Part shown: piece by piece, positions 10,320 through 19,985 of the stretch
Layout: each line of letters begins with the position of its first letter
Numbering within the stretch: position 1 is the stretch's first letter
NCBI GenBank assembly: GCA_032207245.1
Contig: CM063504.1
Location: forward strand, 21,985,065-22,049,064
Reading direction: 5' to 3'
Length of the DNA stretch: 64,000 bases
From: Pardosa pseudoannulata
Taxonomy: Eukaryota; Arthropoda; Arachnida; Araneae; Lycosidae
Made by a program: the position numbers and the translations under genes
The notes under the pieces: generated by a model
The model's database searches: none
What the model was told of the DNA's origin: nothing
What the model saw: only the letters and a program-made list of their open reading frames with translations

Positions 10320-10779
10320 ATCTTTTTACTGTCTAGCTTGTGTCAGGTGATAATCACTATCTCAAAGTCTCGTTCAAACAGCATAACTTTGAGTAATTTA
10401 ATTTACTAAAATAGGTCAAAGTGTAAACCGATTTTATAAAAACCTTTAATGCCTCTAACACCCTGAGCGACAGCTTTTTAGCACGATCAGCTTTCGGCTG
10501 CGCTGACAATCCTTTTTTGATGATCATCATAAAATTTTGAAACAACTGTTATTTTCTGTTGAATGTATGTCGAACACGGTTCATTTTAAAAATTCGACAC
10601 CTCAGTGTTAAGAAGGAGGATTTTTTTTCCTTCTAGAATCTTCTGACCATTTGAGTGGGATTTCCTAGAGAAGCCTGGCAAGTGGAAACCCTTTGGATGC
10701 CGTTTTAAAAAGAGATTTGAATACGAACCAAGCGGTCATTTACATTAACGATTTGACAACGTCACCATAATTTCAAAGC
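10320..10779. other. Unique-looking spacer
   Basis: No repeat or gene recognised. The 62-codon minus frame at 10357-10545 has no known motif. Confidence 0.4.
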
Positions 10780-12090
10780 TACAACATGGTTTCTTTCACA
10801 GTTGAAAAAGACTCGAGTTAACTTATCATAGTTTAAAATGTAATACTTGGTCGCATTAAGGAATTCAGGACTGAATTTGACGTTTGAATTCCTTTTAAGA
10901 GTGTATTTAATGCTTCATTATTATATGCTCGTTTATTCAAAGTGCCTTCATAAACGTACTAAAAATGGTTTGTATTTGTTTAGTCTCGTCTTTCATTTGA
11001 ACATAAAAATAAACAAGGATCTTAAGATGCCTCATAACTTCTAAAGCATTCTTTGTGCAGACATAAACTGTACCTGTTTCGATAGATAGTAAGTCTTTAA
11101 ATACTTAGTACAAATATAGAACAACTTGTGGAGCATTTAAGACTTATTTAAAATAAAATCATGGAAATATCAGCCGTAATTTATCATAATGAAAATATTG
11201 AATAATAAAATAATTTTGAAAAAATTATGTGGGATAAACGGTTAGCGAGATAACATTCAATGCCACGAATTTTTCACACTTTTTCTAAAAATGCCATGTA
11301 TTTGTTTAGTTTCGTCTTTCATTTGAATATAAAGATTAAAAAAAAGATCTTAAGATGTCTCATAACTTCTAAAGCATTCTTTGTGCAGACAGAAATTGTA
11401 CCTGTTTTGATAGATATATTTTTAAATACTTAATACAATTATACAATTATATATTTATGTGGAGTATTTAAGACCCACTTCAACTACAATAAAATCGTGA
11501 AATAATCCATCTTAATTTATCACAAAGAAAATATTGAATAATTAATTCAATTTAATTTTGAAAAAAAATGCGTCTCATAATACAGTTAGCGAGATAGTAT
11601 TCACTACCATAAATTTATGTTTAATTACCGGCTAAAATAAGGAAATTCTGAAACTGCTTGCAACAAACTTGTATCATTGTAAGGTAAGGATAAAATTTAG
11701 TGATAACAAGTTCAAATATGAAGCCATTTAAATATAAAATATATTATCTAAATAGAACAGCAGCGGAATGATATAAATTACACTTTAAAGTTGAAAAAGA
11801 GATAGGAGTTGACTTATTATTACTTATCATTTTATAATAGAATACTCGGCGGTATTAAAGAATTCAGGGTATTTAATCTTTCGTTAATATGCTTCCATGT
11901 TTATTCAAAATGTCTTCACAAACTGACTAATACTGCTTTGTATTTAATTATTTATATCTTTCATTTTAACATAAATATAAACAAGTAATATATCTTAAGA
12001 GATCTCACAACTTCTAAATTGGTGTATACAGAAACTGCACCTATTTTAATAGTCAATAATTCTATAAATATTTCGTACAACAATTTGTAA
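10780..12090. repeat. Decayed repeat family, three copies
   Basis: Blocks such as AAGTTGAAAAAGA, TTTATTCAAARTG, TCTTTCATTTGAA, AAGATGYCTCATAACTTC and AGCGAGATA recur at about 10980-11280, 11300-11610 and 11780-12080. The first two lie in tandem with a period of about 320 bp. The third is more diverged. The class is unknown and no coding frame is shared. Confidence 0.7.
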
Positions 12091-12444
12091 ATTCAAATAC
12101 CTGGCCTGTTTCACCCACAAGAATAAATTTCTCGGCTAAGTTATACCTTTTTCAAATGGAATGTGCAAGACTTTACGAGAAATGGTGAAAATGTTCAAAG
12201 GTGTAAGTATGTCTTATGTTTATTTTGATACTCATTAAGAAAAATATAAAATTACCAAGATGTTTAATTTTCTCTTATCGTTTACTTTAATATCGTTAAT
12301 TAGTATTTTGTTATTAAAGTTATATCTCTAAATACAACCCAACATATTACATGCATTCTCCTCACATACGCTAAAACTGTCTGTAATGAATACTTGTATC
12401 TCTAGATGTAAAATCCTTAATGACTAGACCGAATTATTGGATTA

Positions 12445-12446
<2 letters not shown>

Positions 12447-12519
<73 letters not shown>
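12447..12519. repeat. (TA)n tract, left part
   Basis: Uninterrupted TA repeats that end exactly where the LTR-like unit starts. They probably formed one tract with 13535-13617 before insertion. Confidence 0.95.
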
Positions 12520-12522
<3 letters not shown>

Positions 12523-13531
12523 AACGATCCGTTACATGACCCTAAAGAACGAGGAGCCCGAAGGTGACCTTTCGCCGTGGATACTTACGATTAGCGGCAA
12601 ATAGAACCGGGTGGTCTAAAATAACTTAACTGAAAACTGTCCGTCTGCTGGAGCCAGATCGTCTAGGCTTTGTAAGTCTGTTGAATGGAAAGACTCTGTG
12701 AAAAGATTGTAAATAATTACAGTGCACCTTGTCGCCCATTAGCGGTAGCGAAAAAGGCAATTAAGTTGTTTGGGTCGGCTGATCTGAAGACGGCTTTTCG
12801 GCCACATATGGAAACGGAACAGCTGATCCAAGGCGGGAGGTGACCGCAAGATTGCATCACCCTGGTTCTGGAAGTTTCCCGAAGAATCGCGGAAAGAAAA
12901 ACGGTGCCGCTATAAAAGAAGGGTGACAGTACAAAAAAAGGGCTTTTTCTTTTTGAGGCTTCTTCCTGATACAGCCTTCGTAGCTCGAAAAGAACTGCTC
13001 GTATCTCGGCTTCTGGAGTTTGCTTGTTCAGAGACCACCAGCGTCTCTGTTGCTAGGAAGTCGACCTTCGACTTGGGAATTCCTTTCCCGTTATTTTGCT
13101 AATTTTTATTTTACTTCTGGCTTAGAAGTAAGTAGCCGAGAGTGACTCTGCTCTAGAATTTGGATCGTCTTGCATCGTGAGATTTCCTTCACGAACCCCA
13201 GCGTGATACGCACTCTGAACTTTCGAACCTTGCTGTGAAAGCCGACTCTGCTACTCGTCAGCCGGAGGTGATAGTGTCAGCGTTTATTACCGGCACTAAT
13301 TAGCGAACAATTCCTGTGATCAGAAGCCCTAGCCATACTGTTTCCGGTATCCCACGCATCCTTATTATGTGAATATCATCTCTGCACGAGATCCCCGAAT
13401 ATTTAACATCCTACTGAATCTGTACATAGCTGTACATAATTTATTCGATTGAATAAAAAAATTCAATCTAGATTACATAGTTTTCTAGCCTGTTTCATTG
13501 ACGGCTTCGCCGACCATATCCCCAGTACGTT

Positions 13532-13534
<3 letters not shown>
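12520..13534 (+). mobile_element. Solo LTR-like unit 1
   Basis: A 1015-bp, GC-richer block with the ends TGTAACG and CGTTACA, i.e. the TG...CA of an LTR in a 7-bp inverted repeat. Inside are a TATA box (TATAAAAG, 12911-12918) and, about 540 bp later, a polyadenylation signal (AATAAA, 13452-13457), in the U3-R-U5 order of an LTR. No primer-binding site, internal region or second LTR is next to it, so it fits a solo LTR of a gypsy- or Pao-type element. The target duplication cannot be read because both flanks are (TA)n. Confidence 0.75.
12911..12918 (+). promoter_or_regulatory. TATA box of LTR-like unit 1
   Basis: TATAAAAG follows a GC-richer stretch. If the LTR is active, transcription would start about 30 bp downstream, near 12942. 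Confidence 0.5.

Positions 13535-13617
<83 letters not shown>
13535..13617. repeat. (TA)n tract, right part
   Basis: Continues the TA repeat on the other side of the LTR-like unit. Confidence 0.95.
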
Positions 13618-13619
<2 letters not shown>

Positions 13620-13621
<2 letters not shown>

Positions 13622-14250
13622 AATTTCAACTGCTCTATTTCTCCCATAACAAGTTATTCTGTTGCTATCAGTAACAAATTTATCGTTTGCAAAATTAAAA
13701 GAATTCAAAATATTATTTCTGCTACAAGCGTAATATTTGTATTTGTATCCAGGTTTATCTTTCATTTATCTCAGGAAAAACACATTTACTTTTTCCATTT
13801 CTTTTTTTTTAATTAGCTTTTTCCTTTTTTATTGAGGGTAAAAATAAATCACCAAACACATAATTTTTAGTTCTTCAGTTTATATTTCATAAGTTCATGA
13901 ATAAATTCAAATAAAATGCGTTCTCCGTTTTATGAAAATGAGTTGTTTTATTTTCGAAATTTTTATTAGTTCTGGTATCTAATATAATGTATAAATTATT
14001 TTCAATTTTAAAATAAACTTCGTTTTAAATAACGTCAATTACACAGTTCTAGTGCTAGTTGTGAGGTACTTATAGTGCAATTACGCAGTTTTCACAGCAC
14101 ATGTAAACGAAAACTTCTTTTCTGCTTGTTTCATGACCTCTACCAGGCCTACAGAAATATTTACAAGGCTAGCCGGGTAGTTTTCAAAGGCACTAAGCTA
14201 AACCACAGTTATTTTATTCTGTTTGTCTATTTTCTTTTGATTTGTATCAA
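13620..14250. other. Unique-looking AT-rich DNA
   Basis: No gene, repeat or transposon end was recognised. Confidence 0.4.
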
Positions 14251-14510
14251 ATGAAAAGACACCCTCCGACGACAGACAGCGTGTGAGACAAAAGAGGAAG
14301 GGGTCCAGCCGGAAATATCAAAGAGAGTAGCCCGTAATTAGTTCTGCTTCTGTAAATGATCGGGGATACAAGCAAAATGTGTCTCTGTATCCCCCTTGCA
14401 TTCCGGAAGCGGATGCGGAAACTTAGCCACAGAGAGAAGAAGCCTTGCGGGTGGTTTTTCCCCTTCGGCTCGGACGGTCGCGTGTTCGTAACAAGCCAAG
14501 CTTTGCGATA
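14251..14510. other. GC-richer island
   Basis: A patch with much more G and C than its surroundings (for example CCTTCGGCTCGGACGGTCGC near 14463) and no repeat character. No open frame spans it. It could be a conserved noncoding element, part of an untranslated exon or a CpG-rich regulatory site. The sequence alone does not decide. Confidence 0.3.
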
Positions 14511-14589
14511 AACAGATTTTTTTATCAGATCAGGGTCTCTAGAATTTCTGTTGTTAGCTTTTGATGAACTCTTAAACGGGGTGCATACT

Positions 14590-15190
14590 TAACTCCAGAA
14601 ACGTTGGTCATTTGTGGAAATTCTACTGCAAGCGTCTGATCTAATTTTAGATAAAGTATAAAGTCCGTAATCGGCCTTTTCCTCTGCAACCATTGGTCAT
14701 CTGTGGAGATTCTATTGGAAGATTCTTATGGTCTCTTATACAGGATACACAGTAAGATTCGACACCGGTCTTTCTCTCAGCAATCATTGGCTGTAGACAT
14801 GTACTACTTCTAGTAAGAAAAGTATTACATATAACATAAGTGTTGAGGTTTACGCCAGTAGATGGCGTTTTTGTCATGTTCGACGAGGGAGAAAGATAAC
14901 GCTCTGTGCGTGTGTGTGTGGAAATGGCGCCCGTTTTGAGTGTGGCGTCCTAAACTGTAACGGTAAAAATTGATTATAAATGTGCTTCAAAATAAAATAA
15001 TGTTTACAACCGAAGTATTTTGTGTGACAATTAAAAACAATAAGCATCCACTCTGTGATATTTTATTATTTCATTTCAGTTTAGAGAAAGTAATGATATA
15101 CAAGGTCATCATATAGATGGATCATCTATTAGAAGATTTTTATGGTATCTGAACAGAATACAAACATATATATAAGTTAGAATGTTTTAG
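14590..15190. repeat. Short direct repeats, about 90-bp period
   Basis: GTTGGTCATTTGTGGAAATTCTA near 14602 returns as ATTGGTCATCTGTGGAGATTC near 14692, and weaker matches follow near 14786 and 15116. The 76-codon minus frame at 14647-14877 falls within it and is probably spurious. Confidence 0.55.
14853..14868 (+). promoter_or_regulatory. CTCF-like motif
   Basis: CGCCAGTAGATGGCGT fits the CTCF core. It is not within R1, so it is an independent occurrence. Confidence 0.45.
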
Positions 15191-15880
15191 TTCTGAAAGT
15201 TAAAATTTGACCTCAAAAGTGCCTCGGTTTTAATATGCTTACTTTAGTTTGACGAAAACGATAACTCGAAAGACACTCTGGCAGGGGTGATTCTAAGGCA
15301 TGACATACCAAATCTTTGTTCGGGGCGCATTTTGGATCAATATTTTTAAAGTATGATTCCTTAATGATTGAAAGCCTGAAAATAAATATTTTATATTTTT
15401 TTATTAGATTTAATTGAAGTAAAGTGCATCACGCATGAATATTTTTTAAAGACAGATTACACTGCGTAATAATTTTGTTGTACATAAGTAAACATAGATA
15501 AATATGTTTATTTTGACAGAATTTTCATTGCCTTATTATAAAAGGGAAGGAGGTGATTCTATTATTCATTTGTGGTAAAGCAATGGGAAGATTGGTAAGT
15601 GCTTACAAAACTGTTTTGTTTAGACAATTCATGGTAATAAGTAAACCATGTTGCGAAGTTTTTGAGTAGATTTAAATATCTATTTTATGTCTATACACTG
15701 TTTTCATCAAAGTCCAAATACTGTGGAAGACTTTTATAGTAATTTTTGTCGTAGGTAGGATTTTACAATTTTTTCCAAGGCGGCAAAACTGCTTTGACTA
15801 GCTGTAACCCGGGCTTAGACCACAAAGTGTTAAATGTATGCGGGAAATGTTATGTTACAAAATACATGTCAATTTGTCCC
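15191..15880. other. Unique-looking DNA
   Basis: No feature recognised. Confidence 0.4.
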
Positions 15881-16350
15881 CTCCATTCATTATTGCGATA
15901 TGATTCATCCGCACATTTCCTTTCTGCGCCAAGGTGAGCCGTTAACCATCGCAGTTACAGATAAAATATTGACAAGAGGGTAATTTAGACTCCGTGTAAT
16001 TTCTCCCATTCTGAGCCCAAGGACAGCAAAGCCGTTCTAGTCTTTTTGTCTTTACTTGTAATGTATGCAAATTCTATGCAAAGTCTTCCGCTGTTGTCAT
16101 CCGAGAGGAAATTACATGGGACAGAAAGGGAACAAAAAAAGGGTTAATATTTATGCATAAACACAGTGCTTAATGATACTCGACAAGTGTAATTCAACAC
16201 GTAATGAGTATACATCTTGTTGAAAGGTCCCACGAGGAAGCCTTCATTTGAAAACATCCGTGGTGGATGCGGGGAAACGCTATTGAAATGTAGAATGAGA
16301 GTGACTTTAGTTTCCGGCAATAAACTTTAAATGGAAGGGAAATATTTCAG
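15881..16350. other. Possible conserved noncoding element
   Basis: A complex, non-repetitive stretch rich in transcription-factor-like words: a POU-octamer ATGCAAAT at 16065-16072, followed at once by TATGCAAAG at 16075-16083, then TTATGCATAA near 16152. No frame spans it. Enhancer function is an inference from composition and motif clustering only. Confidence 0.3.
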
Positions 16351-16574
16351 AGAAAAACGGCTCCAAGCGTTGAAATGACATTCTTTTTCTGATTATTCTT
16401 GTCTTTGCACATTAGTTTAGCTATTATTTAATCTCATGTGCTCGTACAACTTGTATGATAGGATAAGTAATTTTACTTTCGCGTATTTAAATTATAAAAT
16501 GTTACTTTTATGTGTATACAAATAAGATGTGTTCTGATAGATTGGAAACGAACTAACGGAGACATGTTCTTCAA

Positions 16575-16746
16575 TGATAGTGGCCGAATGATGGTCGAAA
16601 GTGTAGTACTGTGCTCTTCGATACTGGAGTTCATGGGTTCAAATCCCACTGCTGACATGGTAGTCCGTGGCCGCTAGAAATCGGCTTATATTAGGGGAAC
16701 CCAGTCTCATTATAATTCGCGTAGCAAAACAATAACCGTAGCATCC
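16575..16746 (+). mobile_element. tRNA-derived SINE, family S1
   Basis: The head is tRNA-like, with an A-box region TGGCCGAATGATGG and the B box GGTTCAAATCCC. The tail part holds AAATCGGCTT, CCCAGTCTCATTA and CGTAGCAAAA, as in the reference copy at 22472-22645. It is a diverged copy. RNA polymerase III transcription and LINE-dependent mobility are known for such elements; nothing shows that this one is active. Confidence 0.75.
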
Positions 16747-16805
16747 AAATTCTTCTGAGAAACCTTAATAAAAACTATGTAGCATGGCCTGATCTTCCTG
16801 GTGAT

Positions 16806-16941
16806 TGTTTTTTAATCGCTTTTACTTAACTTCACTTGTATGTCAGTTGATATTTTGGAATAAGTATTTATCTACCGTTTCTCACTAATAAGAGATCTGA
16901 AAATTTGCACATAGGTTCAAATTTGGTGACAATTTATTGAA
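16806..16941 (+). repeat. Dispersed repeat R2, left part
   Basis: Matches 52813-52950 through TGTCAGT, ATATTTTGRAATAA, AGATATCTGAAA-like and TTTGCACATA-GTTCAA blocks. It is cut off exactly at A16941, where Helitron 2 begins. The match resumes at T18075. Confidence 0.8.
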
Positions 16942-17120
16942 TCCCCTATATAACAATAGACTAAGTTGTCTGTTCATTTATGAAGTGGTTGTACCTGGAA
17001 TGGATACAGGCATCCACATTGGATTTTTTATGAGTTAGGGTTAGCAAAATTCAAAGCAAGTTCGAAATCCACCCCATCCCCCCTTTTCGAGCGTTTAACG
17101 CTATTATTTCAAGTCTTATT

Positions 17121-17181
17121 CTCCCTCTTATTCTATACTAAATTCATTCTTGATATGAATTTAGTATAGAATAAGAGGGAG
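17121..17181. repeat. Perfect hairpin, 27-bp arms
   Basis: Arm 17121-17147 is the exact reverse complement of 17155-17181, with a 7-base loop TCTTGAT. It lies within Helitron 2, between the two copies of the 5' region. Such perfection suggests a recent foldback duplication. Confidence 0.95.
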
Positions 17182-17261
17182 CAGCGAGGGCGGAGCATAA
17201 TATTTAAACTGGACTGTGTTTACTCGACGCTCATATACTCTAATTAGTTCCTTCACCGTGT

Positions 17262-17345
17262 GTAGGCCTAGCACGTTCGGTAGAGAGTCTGCCTATTTCA
17301 TCATCGTACTTTTGAGGTTGACGGTTCTGTCCCCGACACAGCCAA
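17262..17345 (+). other. tRNA-like (SINE-like) segment inside Helitron 2
   Basis: CTAGCACGTTCGGTAGAGAG resembles a tRNA A box, and about 60 bases later GGTTCTGTCCCC resembles a B box. The spacing suits a tRNA-derived SINE head. No target duplication was seen. It might be a SINE carried by the Helitron. Confidence 0.35.
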
Positions 17346-18074
17346 ACTTTTCTAAATGTCTAATTAATTTAATATTTTCTACTTTTTATTTTAAATTCTT
17401 ATTCCTAAAGTTGTTTTATTATTGCCAAAATTGTTTTATTATTTTTAAAATAAATGTTTACTATTTTTTCAACTTTTTATGACTTAAACTTTCTTTTCGT
17501 AATGTAATAATAGCCTAAGTTATCTGTCTGTCTGTCCTCGAATTTATGAAGCGGTTGTACCTGGAACGGATACAGGCATTCATATTGGATTTTTGATGAG
17601 TTAGGGTTATCAAAATTCAAAGCGAGTAAGGTTTATCTTTTCCTAAACTATAGATCCGATTCTAAAATAAATTGGTATGAATAAGCGTCGTATCACAGCG
17701 AAATATACTGTCATATTTAAAACGTTCGAAATCCACCTCGATTTTTCTAGCTATTACAATATTTCTAGCATTATCACGTCATTCCTTTAATTATCTCATT
17801 TAAACATTTCTTATTTTAAATTATTTAAATATCGTCTGAATTATTTTCATACGTTTTATCCTTAAACTTAGATATTACGTAAATAATTTTCTTTTATATT
17901 TGGCTTAAATAATAGATTAGGTACATATGTGATAATTTTAATGGATTATTTTTGTAGAAAGATAATTCTCAGCCAAAAAACAAGCCACTTTTTTACCTGC
18001 CTGATAGGGTACCTTTACAATTCTGGAAAATTAAAAATTTTACTGATCCCGTCATATGACGGGCTATATGCTAG

Positions 18075-18320
18075 TCATAAAATATTAGATTAGAGAAAAA
18101 AGTAAAATCAGTTTGGTAAATGCAAAAAGCTGTTCAGTTACTTGGAATGACAATGGTACAAATTTTAAACCAGTTTCGCAATCTATTTGCAAGCGGTATA
18201 ACTGAAAACTCAAATAATTTTTTTACTTTTTAATACAGTTTTTACCATTTTTCTAATTAAATTAAGGCAATTTAAAATAATACTTTTTGTACATATACAT
18301 TATTACTCTCTATGACTCTT
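18075..18320 (+). repeat. Dispersed repeat R2, right part
   Basis: Continues the R2 match to 52951-53190 from TCATAAAATAT onward, through GTAAATGCAAAAAGCT, CTTGGAAT and ATCTATTTGCAA. With 16806-16941 it makes one R2 copy interrupted by Helitron 2. Confidence 0.8.
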
Positions 18321-18330
18321 TGAGCAGTTT

Positions 18331-18331
18331 T

Positions 18332-18366
<35 letters not shown>
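18331..18366. repeat. (CT)n(CA)n microsatellite
   Basis: A TC/CT run passes directly into a CA run. Confidence 0.95.
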
Positions 18367-18394
18367 TATGTATATATTCAAATAGGAAAAATTT

Positions 18395-18452
18395 ATAACA
18401 GAGTTATTAATTAGATTGTTTAAATTCAAACATAGTTATTAATTAGATTGTT
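18395..18452. repeat. Short tandem repeat, about 35 bp
   Basis: AGTTATTAATTAGATTGTTT occurs twice, separated by a short AAATTCAAACAT block. Confidence 0.8.
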
Positions 18453-18582
18453 TACGAGCATGGATGAAAATTAATTAAGGAATTATCAGGGAAAAAGTTC
18501 TGTAAATGTATTACACAAACCTCTATTAGTCTATAGATATAGATAGTCTGTGAGAATTATAAATTTGCATTTTAGAAAATGA

Positions 18583-19010
18583 GGTTTTAGATTAAACTGA
18601 GATATTAATTTATTAAAACAGACCACTGACTAACATAAGTCTGAAAGAACCCTTTTTGATTCTGTTTATAGATAATTTCGGTTATAGATTTCGTTTACAT
18701 TCGGTTTCTAGATATAGAAATTTAGTTATACGTAAACTCGCATTCTACAAAGGATTTTCAGCAAGGTTTTACATTAAAATGAGATATTAACTGATTAAAA
18801 CAGCACATCGACCAACATAAGTCTAAAAGAACCATTTTTGATTCTGTTTATAGATAATTTCGGTTATAGATTTGGTTTTAGATATAGAAATTCAGTTCTA
18901 CGTAAAATTGCATTCTACAAAGGATTTTTAATGAGGTTTTACATTAAGTTGAGATAACTTATTAAAAACAGTACATTGATCAACTTAAGTCTGTAGGAAC
19001 CATTTTTGGT
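18583..19010. repeat. Tandem repeat, about 175-bp period, 2.5 copies
   Basis: AGGTTTTAGATTAAACTGAG at 18583 returns near 18764 and 18935 as AGGTTTTACATTAA-variants. Other shared words are ACATAAGTCTRAAAGAACC and GATAATTTCGGTTATAG. Noncoding. Confidence 0.85.
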
Positions 19011-19105
19011 TCGGTTTGGAGAGCTACTGCCTTCTGGTTTGCCTCATAAAGGTTAGTAAAAATCCGGAATTAGGTCGATTCCAAACGGCTACGAAAATGT
19101 AGATC
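19011..19105 (-). mobile_element. SINE S1 fragment
   Basis: The minus strand carries the 3' body of S1, with CGTAGCCGTTTGGAATCG matching the reference copy at 22472-22645. The tRNA head is lost or strongly altered. Confidence 0.55.
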
Positions 19106-19296
19106 TAATTATTGACCCAAAGCGGTCGATCGATAAAGGTATTGGAAAAATTTGGTTGCATAAAATATAGCAGTATATGATCAAAGAGATTTTTTGTTGT
19201 TGATGATTTTGGGAGACTTTTTGAAGCGAACTCGAAAAGAGCAAGAGAAGATTCTGTGCGAAAAAGTTTTCATCACGTAATATTTCTGCATTTTTT

Positions 19297-19328
<32 letters not shown>

Positions 19329-19985
19329 TGGCTTAAAGACTGTACACGAAAAAAATATTACAACCGTGACACTATTAGGCTTCAAAAACCTAACTTAACA
19401 ATAATTTTTGTAAAATCTAATTTACACATTTTGACTCTGACCTTGATTGATTACTTTAAAACAGTTCTGAGATTTAAATTCTCGTGGCCTGTAAGATTAC
19501 AGAGAAATTCGACTAAAATAAAATGCATGAAACGTTTGTTCTCGTCACACTGCAAGTAGCTCATCTATGATAACTATGATAACATCTGAAATGTTTAAGT
19601 ATCTTGCTTGAGTTGATTCATAAAATATCGATTGCATGCAGGAATATCGGACTGTATCATCGAGCATCCATTTTTAATTGTAATGGCCACTACTTGAATA
19701 TCTTGGTCACGGTCTACATGTATCGCTTTGTGACTAGAATTTCGAAAACCTAGAATCCGGGATGAAAATATTGCCTTATAATTCAAACAATGAAAGCAGT
19801 TTTCTGGTTCACATTAAACCTTTACTTACGCTTTTAGCCACCTTCCAGATTGCCGATTTTTTGCAAAAGGCATGGGGAATTTAATTAAACTTTCTCTTTC
19901 ACTTAATAATACAAAATCAAAGAAAAAATCGTTTTGTGAACTAGTATACATAAAAAGGTATTCGAGAAGATGATGCAAAATTTTT
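19106..19985. other. Unique-looking DNA with (TTTA)n
   Basis: Apart from a run of TTTA repeats at about 19293-19325 nothing was recognised. The 63-codon minus frame at 19595-19786 has no known motif. Confidence 0.4.

Larger units (their letters stand above)
16942..18074 (+). mobile_element. Non-autonomous Helitron 2
   Basis: The 3' end has a perfect palindrome CCCGTCATATGACGGG (18048-18063), then CTATATG and CTAG (18071-18074). The 5' end starts with TC after A16941. The empty site is seen in the R2 paralogue, where A52950 is directly followed by T52951, so both borders are supported by comparison. The inside has a near-duplicate of its 5' region (16955-17063 and 17509-17623, sharing GGTTGTACCTGGAA and GATACAGGCAT), a 27-bp hairpin and a tRNA-like segment. 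No Rep/helicase frame is present. Parts match Helitron 1. Confidence 0.9.

Noticed and set aside
13463..13765. A 100-codon minus-strand frame
   Set aside because: Its centre is a YIYI run from the (TA)n tract to the right of the LTR-like unit; the rest has no known motif.
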